From: Rhodoferax sp. OV413
GTDB lineage: Bacteria; Pseudomonadota; Gammaproteobacteria; Burkholderiales; Burkholderiaceae_C
Assembly (NCBI RefSeq): GCF_900104385.1
Contig: NZ_FNJA01000008.1
Coordinates: 186,001 to 250,000 of the forward strand
Direction: 5' to 3'
Length of the DNA stretch: 64,000 bases
In this document: positions 26,309-34,138 of the stretch, in pieces
How the letters are laid out: each line of letters begins with the position of its first letter
Position numbering within the stretch: position 1 is the first letter of the stretch
Notes under the pieces: model-generated
Told to the model about the DNA's origin: nothing
Databases searched by the model: none
Seen by the model: only the letters and a program-made list of their open reading frames with translations
Position numbers and translations under genes: made by a program

Positions 26309-27112
26309 CTAGCCGGCGTCGGTTTTCAGCACCGTTGCGCCGGCGCGGTCGAAGCGCAGCGATACCTCGTGCAGGGTGCTGCGCAGCTCGGCGCTGGCAT
26401 TGGGCGGCAGGATCACGAAGCCCTCTTGCTGTTCGCTGCGCGCCAGGCCCAGCTTGAGCTTGAGTTCGCCTTCGGCCAGCCGCAGGGTCGGCATGCCGGT
26501 TTCCAGCTGCTGCAAGAAGCCGCCCATCAAATGGCCCACCTGGTCGGGCGCCAACACTTCGAGCTTGCCGCTGCCCCCCAGCTGGGCCGACAAGGCCGCG
26601 ATGCGCGCAGTGCCCAGGCGCAGCTTTTCCTCCACCGCCTTGAGCTTGCTTTCTTGGGCTGCGGTAGTGGCCTGGACAGCGGCCGTCACCGCTTCCTTCT
26701 CGCGCGCAGCGCTTTGGTCGAGGCGCTGGAACAAAGTGCTGTTGTCGGTCTGCGCGGTGTCGCGCTGCTGCGCCAGGCGCTGGTTCTCGGCCAGCAGGCC
26801 GTCGATCTGGCTCTTTAGCTGTTTGATCTGGGCAGGAAAATCCTCGGTTTCCGGCTCGGGTGCGCGCAGCTGGGCTTGCAGGGCCAGGTTTTGCTGGCGC
26901 AGCGCGTCGGCCTCGCGGCTGGCCTTGATCTCGCGGTCGCTGGCAGCCGCTGCGGCCAGCTTGAGGCGCGACAAGGCATCGGCCGCGTCGGCCAGGCTTT
27001 TGCGGGCCATGGCCTCGGTCTCGGCCGTCTGGCTGCGCGACACCGCCAAGGCTTCCTGGGCGGCTTTCAACGCCGCCTGCAGCTGTGCCGTGGTCTGTGG
27101 TTTGCTTACCAT
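26309..27112 (-). CDS. Coiled-coil protein of five-gene cassette, unknown function
   Basis: I do not recognise this 267-residue protein. Residues 1-180 are a long coiled coil rich in Ala, Gln, Glu and Lys (QLQAALKAAQEALAVSRSQ, ENQRLAQQRDTAQTD). The last ~75 residues form a separate domain: LAPDQVGHLMGGFLQQLETG, then alternating-residue strands LAEGELKLKLGLA, FVILPPNA and STLHEVSLRFDRAG. This strand pattern resembles the FAEATIEVTMDIK and terminal strand of the cassette proteins at 27650 and 28189. AGAGG lies about 7 bp before ATG 27112. It is the last gene of the cassette, 18 bp after the previous one. It may be an oligomerising partner (inference). Confidence 0.75.
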   Translation of the reverse strand: MVSKPQTTAQLQAALKAAQEALAVSRSQTAETEAMARKSLADAADALSRLKLAAAAASDREIKASREADALRQQNLALQAQLRAPEPETEDFPAQIKQLKSQIDGLLAENQRLAQQRDTAQTDNSTLFQRLDQSAAREKEAVTAAVQATTAAQESKLKAVEEKLRLGTARIAALSAQLGGSGKLEVLAPDQVGHLMGGFLQQLETGMPTLRLAEGELKLKLGLARSEQQEGFVILPPNASAELRSTLHEVSLRFDRAGATVLKTDAG

Positions 27113-27130
27113 GTCATGCCTCTTGGTCAG

Positions 27131-27628
27131 CTAATCCGATAACAGTTGCTCGCGCACCAGGCGGCCATCGGCGTCCACGGCATTTACCAGCCAGCGCTGG
27201 CTGCCGGCCAGAAAGCTCGCATTGACCTGCAGCGGCCCGAGCACACGCTCCAGCGCCAGCAGGTCGTCGCGCTGGCGGAAGTTCTTGATGATCTCGTCCC
27301 GGTTCTTGACCGGCGTGGTCGTGCCGTCGCTGCCGCTGGCAGCATTCGGCGTAGCGGCCGTGGCCACGAAGTTGACGCGGATGGTCGATACCGCCGAGGC
27401 GTTCAAGGCGCCGGCCAAATGGGCCGACGACAGCGGCTCGATCTCCAGCTCGCCGGTGCTGTTGCGCGACACCGCGGCCTTGATCTCGAGTGTGGCTTCC
27501 GACATCACCATCCCGCTGGCCAGGCCCACGCCCAGGCCCAAATCGGTTTGGGCGCTGGTCAGCGAGGCACCCGCTTTGCCAAGCAAGGCACCCAGCGGCG
27601 CACGTTTGGGGTCGGTAGCTAAAGCCAT
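27131..27628 (-). CDS. Cassette protein, divergent relative of the two upstream paralogues
   Basis: This 165-residue protein has no recognised family. The middle reads LTSAQTDLGLGVG then MVMSEATLEIKAAVSRNSTG, and later VSTIRVNFVATA. This order of strands resembles the paralogues at 27650 and 28189, whose matching parts are (A/Q)AT(I/V)EV and the closing VPVP strand, but it lacks their N-terminal helical half. The C-terminal 60 residues are different: NRDEIIKNFRQRDDLLALER and a final SFLAGSQRWLVNAVDADGR strand pair. No signal peptide or membrane segment is present. It lies 21 bp after the gene at 27650 and 18 bp before the coiled-coil gene. Confidence 0.7.
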   Translation of the reverse strand: MALATDPKRAPLGALLGKAGASLTSAQTDLGLGVGLASGMVMSEATLEIKAAVSRNSTGELEIEPLSSAHLAGALNASAVSTIRVNFVATAATPNAASGSDGTTTPVKNRDEIIKNFRQRDDLLALERVLGPLQVNASFLAGSQRWLVNAVDADGRLVREQLLSD

Positions 27629-27649
27629 GGTGGTAGGGAACGGTAGCGG

Positions 27650-28186
27650 CTAGCCCGTGACTGTACGGCGGGGAATCTCCAGACGCAACGGTGCGGGCAC
27701 AGGCACCAGGGTGGCCGTGATCTTGGAATGCACCGACACATCGCGGTTGAGCTTGCGCTCGAAGCGGATATTCGAGGTTTCGGCAAACAGGCCCAGGCCG
27801 CCCTTCTTGCGCGTGCCGTCTTCGTTGAGTTGCTCGACCAGCTTCAAGTCCATGCTGACCTCGACCGTGGCCTGCGAGAACTGGTAGAAGGTGGGCTTGA
27901 CGCCCAGCTCCAGCAGCGAGACGCTTTGCGGCTTGCCCTGCTCGAAGGTGACTGTGCCATCGGCCGCCACCTGCTCGGTGATGCTGGGGATGATGTCCAC
28001 CCGGGTCTCGGCCAGCTCGGTCACCATGGCGGCGGCGCTGCGGTCCAGGGCCAACTGGGCATCGGCAATGCCTTCGGCCATCAGGCGCACCAGATCGGCG
28101 AACGAGGTGGACGCCGTCTCTTGTACCGCGGTCTCGGGCGCGTACAAAGGCGCGCGAAAAACCTTGGTTTTATCCAGCGTGGCCAT
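27650..28186 (-). CDS. Cassette paralogue B (DUF2589-like layout), unknown function
   Basis: A 178-residue protein, clearly paralogous to the product of 28189-28716. Shared blocks in order are GIADAQLALD, LAETRVDIIPSITE, VAADGTVTF, VSLLELGVKPTFYQF, SQATVEVSMDLK and a closing LVPVPAPLRL. The plan is a helical N-terminal half, then a PTFYQF turn and a long beta strand, a variable loop (EQLNEDGTRKKGG), and final strands. This recalls the DUF2589 family in layout; I cannot confirm it. No signal peptide or membrane segment. The start codon follows the stop of the previous gene by 2 bp with no ribosome site of its own, suggesting translational coupling. Confidence 0.75.
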   Translation of the reverse strand: MATLDKTKVFRAPLYAPETAVQETASTSFADLVRLMAEGIADAQLALDRSAAAMVTELAETRVDIIPSITEQVAADGTVTFEQGKPQSVSLLELGVKPTFYQFSQATVEVSMDLKLVEQLNEDGTRKKGGLGLFAETSNIRFERKLNRDVSVHSKITATLVPVPAPLRLEIPRRTVTG

Positions 28187-28188
28187 GG

Positions 28189-28716
28189 TCAGGCGGGTAC
28201 CTTGGGTGGGCGGTTGTCCACGATATTCAGCTGCGGCGCCAGGCGCGGTGGGGGCGGCACCGGCACCATGCGCGTCAGCAGGCGGCTGGTGCCATGCACT
28301 TCCTTGCCAAACTTGCGGTTATGCGACACATCGACCGACACCGAGGCGCTCCAGCAGGCAAAACCGGCCTTGGCCTTGACGCCGACCTTGAGGCTGGTTT
28401 CAACCGAGGTGGAGGTTTTGATGTCCATCGTGACCTCGATGGTGGCCTCGGCAAACTGGTAGAAGGTGGGCATCAGGCCGATCTGTATCAAGGACACATT
28501 CACCGGCGCCGCATTCACGTAGGTCACATCGCCGTTGGCGGCAATGGTCTGGGTGACCCCCATGACCAAGGGCAGCTCGGTTTCGGCCAGGGCTTTGGCG
28601 GTTTCCACCGAGTTTTCGTCGAGCGCTTTTTGCGCCTCCGCAATGCCGAGCGCCAGCTTCAGCACCATATCGGGAAGGGGTACGTCGAGTAATTCCTGTC
28701 CAACACTACCGGCCAT
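28189..28716 (-). CDS. Cassette paralogue A (DUF2589-like layout), unknown function
   Basis: A 175-residue protein, paralogue of 27650-28186. Matching blocks are GIAEAQKALD, LAETELPLVMGVTQ, IAANGDVTY, VSLIQIGLMPTFYQF, AEATIEVTMDIK and MVPVPPPPRL. The variable segment between the last two contains KAKAGFACWSASVSVDVSHN. The start is set at ATG 28716 because AAGGAG (28723-28728) lies 6 bp upstream; ATG 28722 directly abuts that site and is unlikely. No catalytic motif, signal peptide or membrane span is visible, so a structural or binding role is more likely than an enzyme. It lies 45 bp after the first cassette gene. Confidence 0.75.
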   Translation of the reverse strand: MAGSVGQELLDVPLPDMVLKLALGIAEAQKALDENSVETAKALAETELPLVMGVTQTIAANGDVTYVNAAPVNVSLIQIGLMPTFYQFAEATIEVTMDIKTSTSVETSLKVGVKAKAGFACWSASVSVDVSHNRKFGKEVHGTSRLLTRMVPVPPPPRLAPQLNIVDNRPPKVPA

Positions 28717-28761
28717 GGCCATCTCCTTGAAGTAGGCTGCAGCCCCGCTGGGCCGCAGCAG

Positions 28762-29055
28762 TTACGAAACCAAGGGCGGCGGTGCTTGGTACGCCGCCAT
28801 TACCGTCGAAAACCGCTGCTGGTCGATGCTGACCGGGCCAATGAACCGCAATGTCCTAGCCCCCCGCAGCCCCATATAGGACGCCAAGCCCATGACCACC
28901 AAGGCACGGCATGGGTCCAGCCGGGCAACGATGCGGCCGCCCACGCCTTGCACCAAGGCGTCCAGGCTGCCAGGCTCCACGGCCACCAGCAAAAACAGGC
29001 CGCGCCCTGGCAGGGCGACGGAGACTTTGGCACCAAAGCGTTCAGCGACTTGCAT
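28762..29055 (-). CDS. Small cassette protein, possible I9 propeptide-like fold
   Basis: This 97-residue protein is the first gene of the cassette. The order is strand (LFLLVAVEPG), helix (SLDALVQGV), strand (GGRIVARLDP), then a helix-like stretch (GLASYMGLRGA) and strand (TLRFIGPVSID). This alternation with a central GG and a closing RFIGPV resembles the inhibitor-I9 domain of subtilisin propeptides, but no protease follows. The resemblance is my pattern reading only. The C-terminus YQAPPPLVS is proline-rich. The start ATG 29055 has no strong ribosome site. A perfect palindrome lies 53 bp upstream (29108-29129). Confidence 0.6.
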   Translation of the reverse strand: MQVAERFGAKVSVALPGRGLFLLVAVEPGSLDALVQGVGGRIVARLDPCRALVVMGLASYMGLRGARTLRFIGPVSIDQQRFSTVMAAYQAPPPLVS

Positions 29056-29103
29056 GGCTCAGCCCGGTGGTTTCATGCTTTCATCTTGGTTGATGGCACA
29101 CCA

Positions 29104-29133
29104 AACTGCATCATCAAGTTTGATGATGCGTTT
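29104..29133. promoter_or_regulatory. Strong inverted repeat upstream of the five-gene cassette
   Basis: GCATCATCA (29108-29116), AGTT, TGATGATGC (29121-29129) is a perfect 9 bp inverted repeat, extended by AAAC and GTTT with one bulged base. No T-tract follows on either strand, so an operator or an RNA element is more likely than a terminator. Confidence 0.55.
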
Positions 29134-29256
29134 ACACAGGGATGACGGAACTTCCTGCGCACGTGTTGGGTGGCATTGCTGCGGCTGGACAACGCCGTAT
29201 CAGCGCCCCATAACCGCTGCAAGAAGCCCATAAAAAATCAACGTTTGGTCAAAAAC

Positions 29257-29283
29257 AAAAAAGGCATCGAAACGATGCCTTTT
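29257..29283 (-). terminator. Rho-independent terminator after the PEP-CTERM gene
   Basis: GGCATCG (29263-29269), AAA, CGATGCC (29273-29279) is flanked by A-rich and T-rich tracts, so it can work in both directions. On the minus strand the T run follows the hairpin, 33 bp after the PEP-CTERM stop. It also insulates the cassette. Confidence 0.8.
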
Positions 29284-29315
29284 AAGAGGTGGCTGCAAGC
29301 AGCCTGTCAGCGGGA

Positions 29316-30119
29316 TTAAGCGGCCGAAGCCTTGCGGCGGCGGGAGGTGCCCAACAGTCCCAGCAAGCCCAAGCCCATCAAAGCCAAGGAGCCTGGCTCA
29401 GGAACTTTGCCGTCCGATGGAGGGCGGGTGTTACCAGCCACCGACATCAGCTTCACGTAATCCGCGATGCTGTCCATCGCGCCACCACCATAACCCGAGT
29501 TATAGGCGCTGATCAGCCACCAGCTGGAGTACGTGGTGGAATCAGATGTCGAGAAAGCCTTATCGGTACCGTCACCATTTGGTATGTTGTTGGCTGCCAC
29601 AGCGGTACCAGAAGAGCCGTAATTCTTGATCGAAGTCCAGCCATTAGCAGCTGTAAACCAGGACAAAGCCTTACCTGCGATGACAGGAATACCTCCACCG
29701 GTGTATGCCAACACAGTGATGTCGTAATCACTAGCCCACCAGCCAACAGTCACTTTGCTCAAATTCACATCTGCGCCGAACTTCAATGCGATCAAATCAG
29801 TGCCGTTACTGTTGTCCATCGCATGGTTAGGGCTACCGGAAGTTTCACCTGAATACTGCACGCCCAGACCAGAGCCCGAACCCCAATTGGCAACAGGGGC
29901 AGTGGCAAAGGTGGAACCCGTACCGGTGGAGTAAGCCTGGGCAGAAACGGTAGTACCAGCGTTGGTGCCAGAACCGCAGCTTGTAGTTGCACCGGCAACG
30001 GCCGATCCGCAGTTCGCGCTGAGATCCCAGGTGCTTTCGGCCCAGCTAGCGGAGCCCATACCCAGCAATGCACAAGCAGCTACTGCTTGGAGGGCGCGTT
30101 TCAAAGATGTGTTTTTCAT
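29316..30119 (-). CDS. PEP-CTERM sorting-domain surface protein
   Basis: The 267-residue protein has a signal peptide at 1-27 (MKNTSLKRALQAVAACALLG, cleavage near SASWAES). The mature body is Gly/Ser/Thr/Asn-rich and low in charge, with many aromatic strands. The C-terminal sorting signal consists of VPEPGSLALMGLGLLGLLG and the basic tail TSRRRKASAA. Such proteins are cleaved and anchored by an exosortase (XrtA/EpsH family) at the outer surface and often take part in biofilm or floc formation. ATG 30119 is preferred over an in-frame TTG at 30137. GC content is lower than in the neighbours. A candidate sigma-54 promoter lies 61 bp upstream. Confidence 0.93.
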   Translation of the reverse strand: MKNTSLKRALQAVAACALLGMGSASWAESTWDLSANCGSAVAGATTSCGSGTNAGTTVSAQAYSTGTGSTFATAPVANWGSGSGLGVQYSGETSGSPNHAMDNSNGTDLIALKFGADVNLSKVTVGWWASDYDITVLAYTGGGIPVIAGKALSWFTAANGWTSIKNYGSSGTAVAANNIPNGDGTDKAFSTSDSTTYSSWWLISAYNSGYGGGAMDSIADYVKLMSVAGNTRPPSDGKVPEPGSLALMGLGLLGLLGTSRRRKASAA

Positions 30120-30179
30120 GTTCTTGGTCCAGTTCAACGTAGCGTTATAGGATGCGACTACTTTTTACAAATCATTACT

Positions 30180-30196
30180 AGCTAAATCCATGCCAG
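30180..30196 (-). promoter_or_regulatory. Candidate sigma-54 promoter of PEP-CTERM gene
   Basis: The minus strand reads CTGGCATGGATTTAGCT. The invariant GG and GC are 10 bp apart, as in the -24/-12 consensus TGGCACG-N4-TTGC; two other consensus positions differ. The expected transcript start lies about 50 bp before ATG 30119. PEP-CTERM genes are known in other bacteria to be controlled by the PrsK/PrsR sigma-54 system. Confidence 0.5.
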
Positions 30197-30289
30197 CAAT
30201 TTTTCTTTTTATGAATCAACAACTTAACCAACCAAGAGGGTGTTACTGATACATACATGTAAGAAAAATCGACATTCCAGACACACGAT

Positions 30290-33121
30290 TTAACGCAAGG
30301 TTTTCAACAACGTCTCGGCGGCTGCACTGCTCTCAAATGGACGACCGATCTTCAAGGCGGCCTCCACCTCGTCCCGTGCTTCGGTTTTTCGACCGCTCTG
30401 GGCCAGCACGGCGGCGAGGTGGTAGCGGATGCTGGGGTTGGCCGGCTCACGCAAGCGGGCATCTCGCAGAAGCTGCAAGGCACGGTCGGCCTGCTCGGCT
30501 TGCCCTCCGCGGAACAGCGCCCAGCCCAAGGTGTCAATCGCGTTGGCATTGCTTGGATCTTTTGCCAAGGCCCGTTCTGCCATGGCTACCGCAGACGGGT
30601 CTTTGAGACGCAGCAATACGTTGGCCAAATTGTTCAATACCTCGGCGTCATCAGGAAGCGCTTGCACCAAGCTTTCGTAATTGACCCGGGCCGCCGCATA
30701 GTTGCCGTTGCGGGCGTAGCCATCTGCGAGCGCCCGGCGTACCAACAGGTCTTGCGGGCGCGATTTCATCCATTGCTCTCCCAGCTGCAGCGCCGGCTTG
30801 CCGCCATCCTGGCTGGACAAGGCGCGGAACAAACGCAGCAAGGTCTCGGAACTGGGTTCGGCCTGGTGGGCCTTGCGGTAGGCATCGATCGCCGCCGCGG
30901 TCTGGCCACGGGCTTGGGCTACATCGCCCAGCAAGCTATAGCCGATGGCGCGTTTGGGGGCCAGTGCCAGTATTTGACGGGCGCGTTGCTCGGCTTTGGC
31001 AGGTGTACCCTGGCGTAACTCCACGTCGGTCATCAAAGCCAGTGCAGGCAAAAACTCAGGACGGCTGGAAAGGGCTTTTTCCAGGCTGTAGGCCGCACCA
31101 GCCACATTGTTGGCAGCCATTTGCAGCGCAGCGATCTCGGTTTGCTGGGGCGCGTTGAAATCGGCAAAACGGGTTGCACCGGAGAAAGTGGATTTGGCAC
31201 CTTCCACGTCACCATTGGCCAATTGGGCTCTGCCGTACATCAGCAAGGCAGGAAGATTGTCCGGCGCCTTGGCGTATAGCCGTTTGGCGGCGTCCAAAGC
31301 CAGTGTGGGGGCACGGTTGCGCAAGTGCAGTTCAACCAGCGATATCCCTGGCCGCAGTTCGCGTGGGCCCGAAATATCGTTGGCCTTTTCCAGCCAGCGC
31401 AAGGTTTCAGCGGCCTGACCACGGCGGTCGGCAAGATTGGCCATCTCGTAAGTGGCGTCCACATTCTTGTCGTCGGCCTTGAGCACTTCGGCCAGGCGGG
31501 CCGCTGCAGCGTCATAGTTTTTGCTGGCCATGTCCACGCGGGCGAGGTTGAGCTTGGCCTGCAACAAGCTTGCATCGATCTGCAGCGCGCGTTCAAAGGC
31601 TGTTTTGGCGGCCGCCAGATTGCCGGACTGCGCCTGCGCCATACCCAACAAGTTGTTGAAGCCGGCATTCGCAGGTTGCAGCTTGAGCAGCTTGTTGACC
31701 ACCGCGATGGCTTTGGCGGACTGCCGATCGCGCAGATACAGACCGGCGAGGGCCGCGCCGGCCTGGATCTGGTTAGGGTCTTTGAAAGCCGCTTCAAGCT
31801 GCGCCACGCCCTCCCCGATTTGGCCGCCCCCCACCAGGCTCATACCCAGGGTGGCGCGGAATTCTGGCGCCTCTTTCAAGGCCAGGGCTTGCTGCATCAA
31901 AGCCGTGGCTTTGGCGTTGCGGCCCTGGGCCATGTGCGCCCCCGCCAGCAGTGTCATGGCTTGGCCGTCGCCGGGCTGCGCCTTGATGTACTCCTCCAGC
32001 ACCTCAATGGCCCGGCCAAAGTTCTCTTCCGACAGGAAGATTTGCGCCAGCAGCTTGGACACCGGGCTATTGCCTTGCACCCGCTGAAAGGACTCAAGAT
32101 AGGGCTTGGCCTTCTCACGCTCGTTCAAGCCCAGATGTGCCAATCCATTGAGCATCAGCAACTGCGGACGGTACTGGATGAAGCCGACGGGTACGGGGTC
32201 GAGGAAACCCGTCACTTCCGCCAGCGCAGTACGCGTGGCAGCGGCGTTGCCATCGCGCTCGGCCAACAGGGCTTTCAGGTAGGCCGCACGTGGTTCGCGC
32301 GGCGACAAACGCTGCACCTCGGCCACATCCTTGGCCGCATCGGCATACTTGGCTAAATCGATAGCAATACCTGCACGCGCCACGCGCGCTTCGATGTGTT
32401 TTGCATCCAATTGCAGGGCTGCATCGTAGGCAGCCAGTGCACCGCGTATGTCGCCCTGCACATGCAACAGCGAGCCCTTTTGGTACTGCACCTCAGCAGA
32501 ACTGGGCGCCAGACTGACGGCACGCTCGACGGCAGTTTTAGCCTCGGCAAACTGGCGCGCCCGGATCCGCACCGGCACTTCGGCGAGCCATACATCGGGC
32601 GACCGGCCATCGATCACCCGGGCTTCTTCAATCATTTTCAAAGCACCACGCACGTCGCCCAGGTCGGCACTGGCAGACGCGCGCAGCAGCAAGAGTTGCA
32701 CCTGGACTGCCGGCGGCAGTCCGGCCGGATTGAACTGCGCCTGCTCCAGTACCAGCTTGTGTTTACCCTGGCCGATGAAAGCCTGGGCCAGCGGAACCAC
32801 CACCTCGGCACGGTTTACCCCCAAACGCAGGGCCTCCAGCAAAGCAACTTCGGCCGTGGCGGCCTCGCCGTTGGCCAACAGTGCCTTGCCGAGCAAGACC
32901 TGCACCGGCAACATGTTCTTGTCGATCTGCAAAGCATTTTTCAGCTGGATGATGGCGCCCGGCATGTCGTGGCGCTCGTAGCGGCCCAGGGCATCTTCGT
33001 AATAGCGGGCAGCCTTGCTGTCGGTCACAGCATGGCTGGCCAGGCTGGTGGCGCACGCCAGAGCCAACAGGCCCACGCGCCCCACATGGGCGGCATGGCG
33101 GGAGAGAGGAAATAGCTTCAT
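30290..33121 (-). CDS. prsT: PEP-CTERM system TPR-repeat protein PrsT
   Basis: A 943-residue protein made almost entirely of tetratricopeptide repeats (about 20), after a signal peptide at ~1-30 (VGLLALACATSLASHAVT). Repeats show the usual pattern A..A...F.RAL..DP, for example AAKTAFERALQIDASLLQAK and ALAKDPSNANAIDTLGWAL. Length and layout match PrsT of exosortase/PEP-CTERM systems, thought to be a periplasmic scaffold in exopolysaccharide or surface-protein export. ATG 33121 is chosen because it starts the signal peptide; ATG 33163 upstream is possible. The PEP-CTERM gene downstream on the same strand is 170 bp away. No exosortase gene is in the window. Confidence 0.88.
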   Translation of the reverse strand: MKLFPLSRHAAHVGRVGLLALACATSLASHAVTDSKAARYYEDALGRYERHDMPGAIIQLKNALQIDKNMLPVQVLLGKALLANGEAATAEVALLEALRLGVNRAEVVVPLAQAFIGQGKHKLVLEQAQFNPAGLPPAVQVQLLLLRASASADLGDVRGALKMIEEARVIDGRSPDVWLAEVPVRIRARQFAEAKTAVERAVSLAPSSAEVQYQKGSLLHVQGDIRGALAAYDAALQLDAKHIEARVARAGIAIDLAKYADAAKDVAEVQRLSPREPRAAYLKALLAERDGNAAATRTALAEVTGFLDPVPVGFIQYRPQLLMLNGLAHLGLNEREKAKPYLESFQRVQGNSPVSKLLAQIFLSEENFGRAIEVLEEYIKAQPGDGQAMTLLAGAHMAQGRNAKATALMQQALALKEAPEFRATLGMSLVGGGQIGEGVAQLEAAFKDPNQIQAGAALAGLYLRDRQSAKAIAVVNKLLKLQPANAGFNNLLGMAQAQSGNLAAAKTAFERALQIDASLLQAKLNLARVDMASKNYDAAAARLAEVLKADDKNVDATYEMANLADRRGQAAETLRWLEKANDISGPRELRPGISLVELHLRNRAPTLALDAAKRLYAKAPDNLPALLMYGRAQLANGDVEGAKSTFSGATRFADFNAPQQTEIAALQMAANNVAGAAYSLEKALSSRPEFLPALALMTDVELRQGTPAKAEQRARQILALAPKRAIGYSLLGDVAQARGQTAAAIDAYRKAHQAEPSSETLLRLFRALSSQDGGKPALQLGEQWMKSRPQDLLVRRALADGYARNGNYAAARVNYESLVQALPDDAEVLNNLANVLLRLKDPSAVAMAERALAKDPSNANAIDTLGWALFRGGQAEQADRALQLLRDARLREPANPSIRYHLAAVLAQSGRKTEARDEVEAALKIGRPFESSAAAETLLKTLR

Positions 33122-33296
33122 GGGGAGGTCCGGCGGCTGAAAGGACGTGCAAGGACTGCACATATCCCAAGAATGTTAGCGCACGCCTCCCCAGCGCCCT
33201 AGGCCCAAAGCGACGCTGCGCATAAGGAAAACCAGTAAGGGTGAAATTCTTCACAGACCCGTGTATACAACGGGCCAACTTGGTCGTGAGCCGGCT

Positions 33297-33995
33297 TCAG
33301 GTCTGCGCGATAAAGCGCTCAAAACCACGTGCCCGCAGCTCGCAGGCCGGGCATTGGCCGCAGCCGTAACCCCAGGCGTGGCGGTGCACGCGGTCACCCA
33401 GATAGCAGGTGTGGGTGTCTTCGACGATCAAGTCCACCAGGGCCTGGCCGCCCAGCTGGTGCGCAAGCTGCCAGGTCTGGGCTTTGTCGATCCACATCAG
33501 CGGGGTTTCGATCAGATAGCGCTTGTCCATGCCCAGGGACAAGGCCAACTGCATGGCTTTCATGGTGTCGTCGCGGCAATCGGGGTAGCCCGAGAAATCG
33601 GTCTCACACACGCCGGTAACGATGACTTCCAGATTGCGCCGGTAGGCCAGCGCAGCCGCCAGCGTCAAGAACAGCAGGTTGCGGCCCGGCACAAAGGTAT
33701 TGGGCAAGCCACTCTCTTCCATCTTGAAAACCATGTCGCGCGTCAGCGAGGTTTCGCTGACCTGGCCCAGCACGGATAAATCCAGCAAATGGTCTTCACC
33801 CATCTTGCCTGCCCACTGCGGAAACTGCGCCTTGATATGGGCCAGCACTTGGAGCCGGGCCTGCAGCTCCACATGGTGGCGCTGGCCGTAGTCGAAGGCC
33901 ACGGTTTCCACGTGGTCGTATTTAGACAAGGCCAGGGCCAGACAGGTGGTGGAGTCTTGGCCACCAGAAAACAGAACGAGAGCGCGGGAATGCAT
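33297..33995 (-). CDS. queC: 7-cyano-7-deazaguanine synthase QueC
   Basis: A 232-residue ATP-dependent enzyme that converts 7-carboxy-7-deazaguanine to preQ0 in queuosine biosynthesis. The N-terminal PP-loop is [11 protein letters not shown] (SGGQDS at 10-15). The C-terminal zinc site is formed by the Cys of [10 protein letters not shown] and the GCGQCPAC cluster. The middle carries [18 protein letters not shown], typical of QueC. No queD or queE lies beside it. The upstream 140 bp shows no preQ1 riboswitch that I can recognise. Confidence 0.95.
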   Translation of the reverse strand: MHSRALVLFSGGQDSTTCLALALSKYDHVETVAFDYGQRHHVELQARLQVLAHIKAQFPQWAGKMGEDHLLDLSVLGQVSETSLTRDMVFKMEESGLPNTFVPGRNLLFLTLAAALAYRRNLEVIVTGVCETDFSGYPDCRDDTMKAMQLALSLGMDKRYLIETPLMWIDKAQTWQLAHQLGGQALVDLIVEDTHTCYLGDRVHRHAWGYGCGQCPACELRARGFERFIAQT

Positions 33996-34138
33996 GGTTT
34001 AAGAACAGATTCAGACGAAAGGGTAACAATCGGGCCCGCCGGTGCAGCACCGGGACCCACAGCGCAATTTACCATCGAACGCCGACCCCGCCTACCGGCC
34101 CGGTGCCCATTCCCAACCGGCCAACCACGGCCCCGCAC

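Noticed and set aside
26309-29055. Cassette as a prophage remnant or tail module
   Set aside because: No integrase, terminase, capsid, tail sheath or lysis gene, no att-like repeats, and base composition is like the neighbours.
29094-29109. TGGCACACCAAACTGC as a sigma-54 promoter
   Set aside because: The spacing between GG and GC is 11 bp instead of 10, and no gene follows on the plus strand.
33996-34138. preQ1 riboswitch upstream of queC
   Set aside because: I looked for the short A-rich tail and pseudoknot pattern and did not find it; GC-rich stems there are unremarkable.
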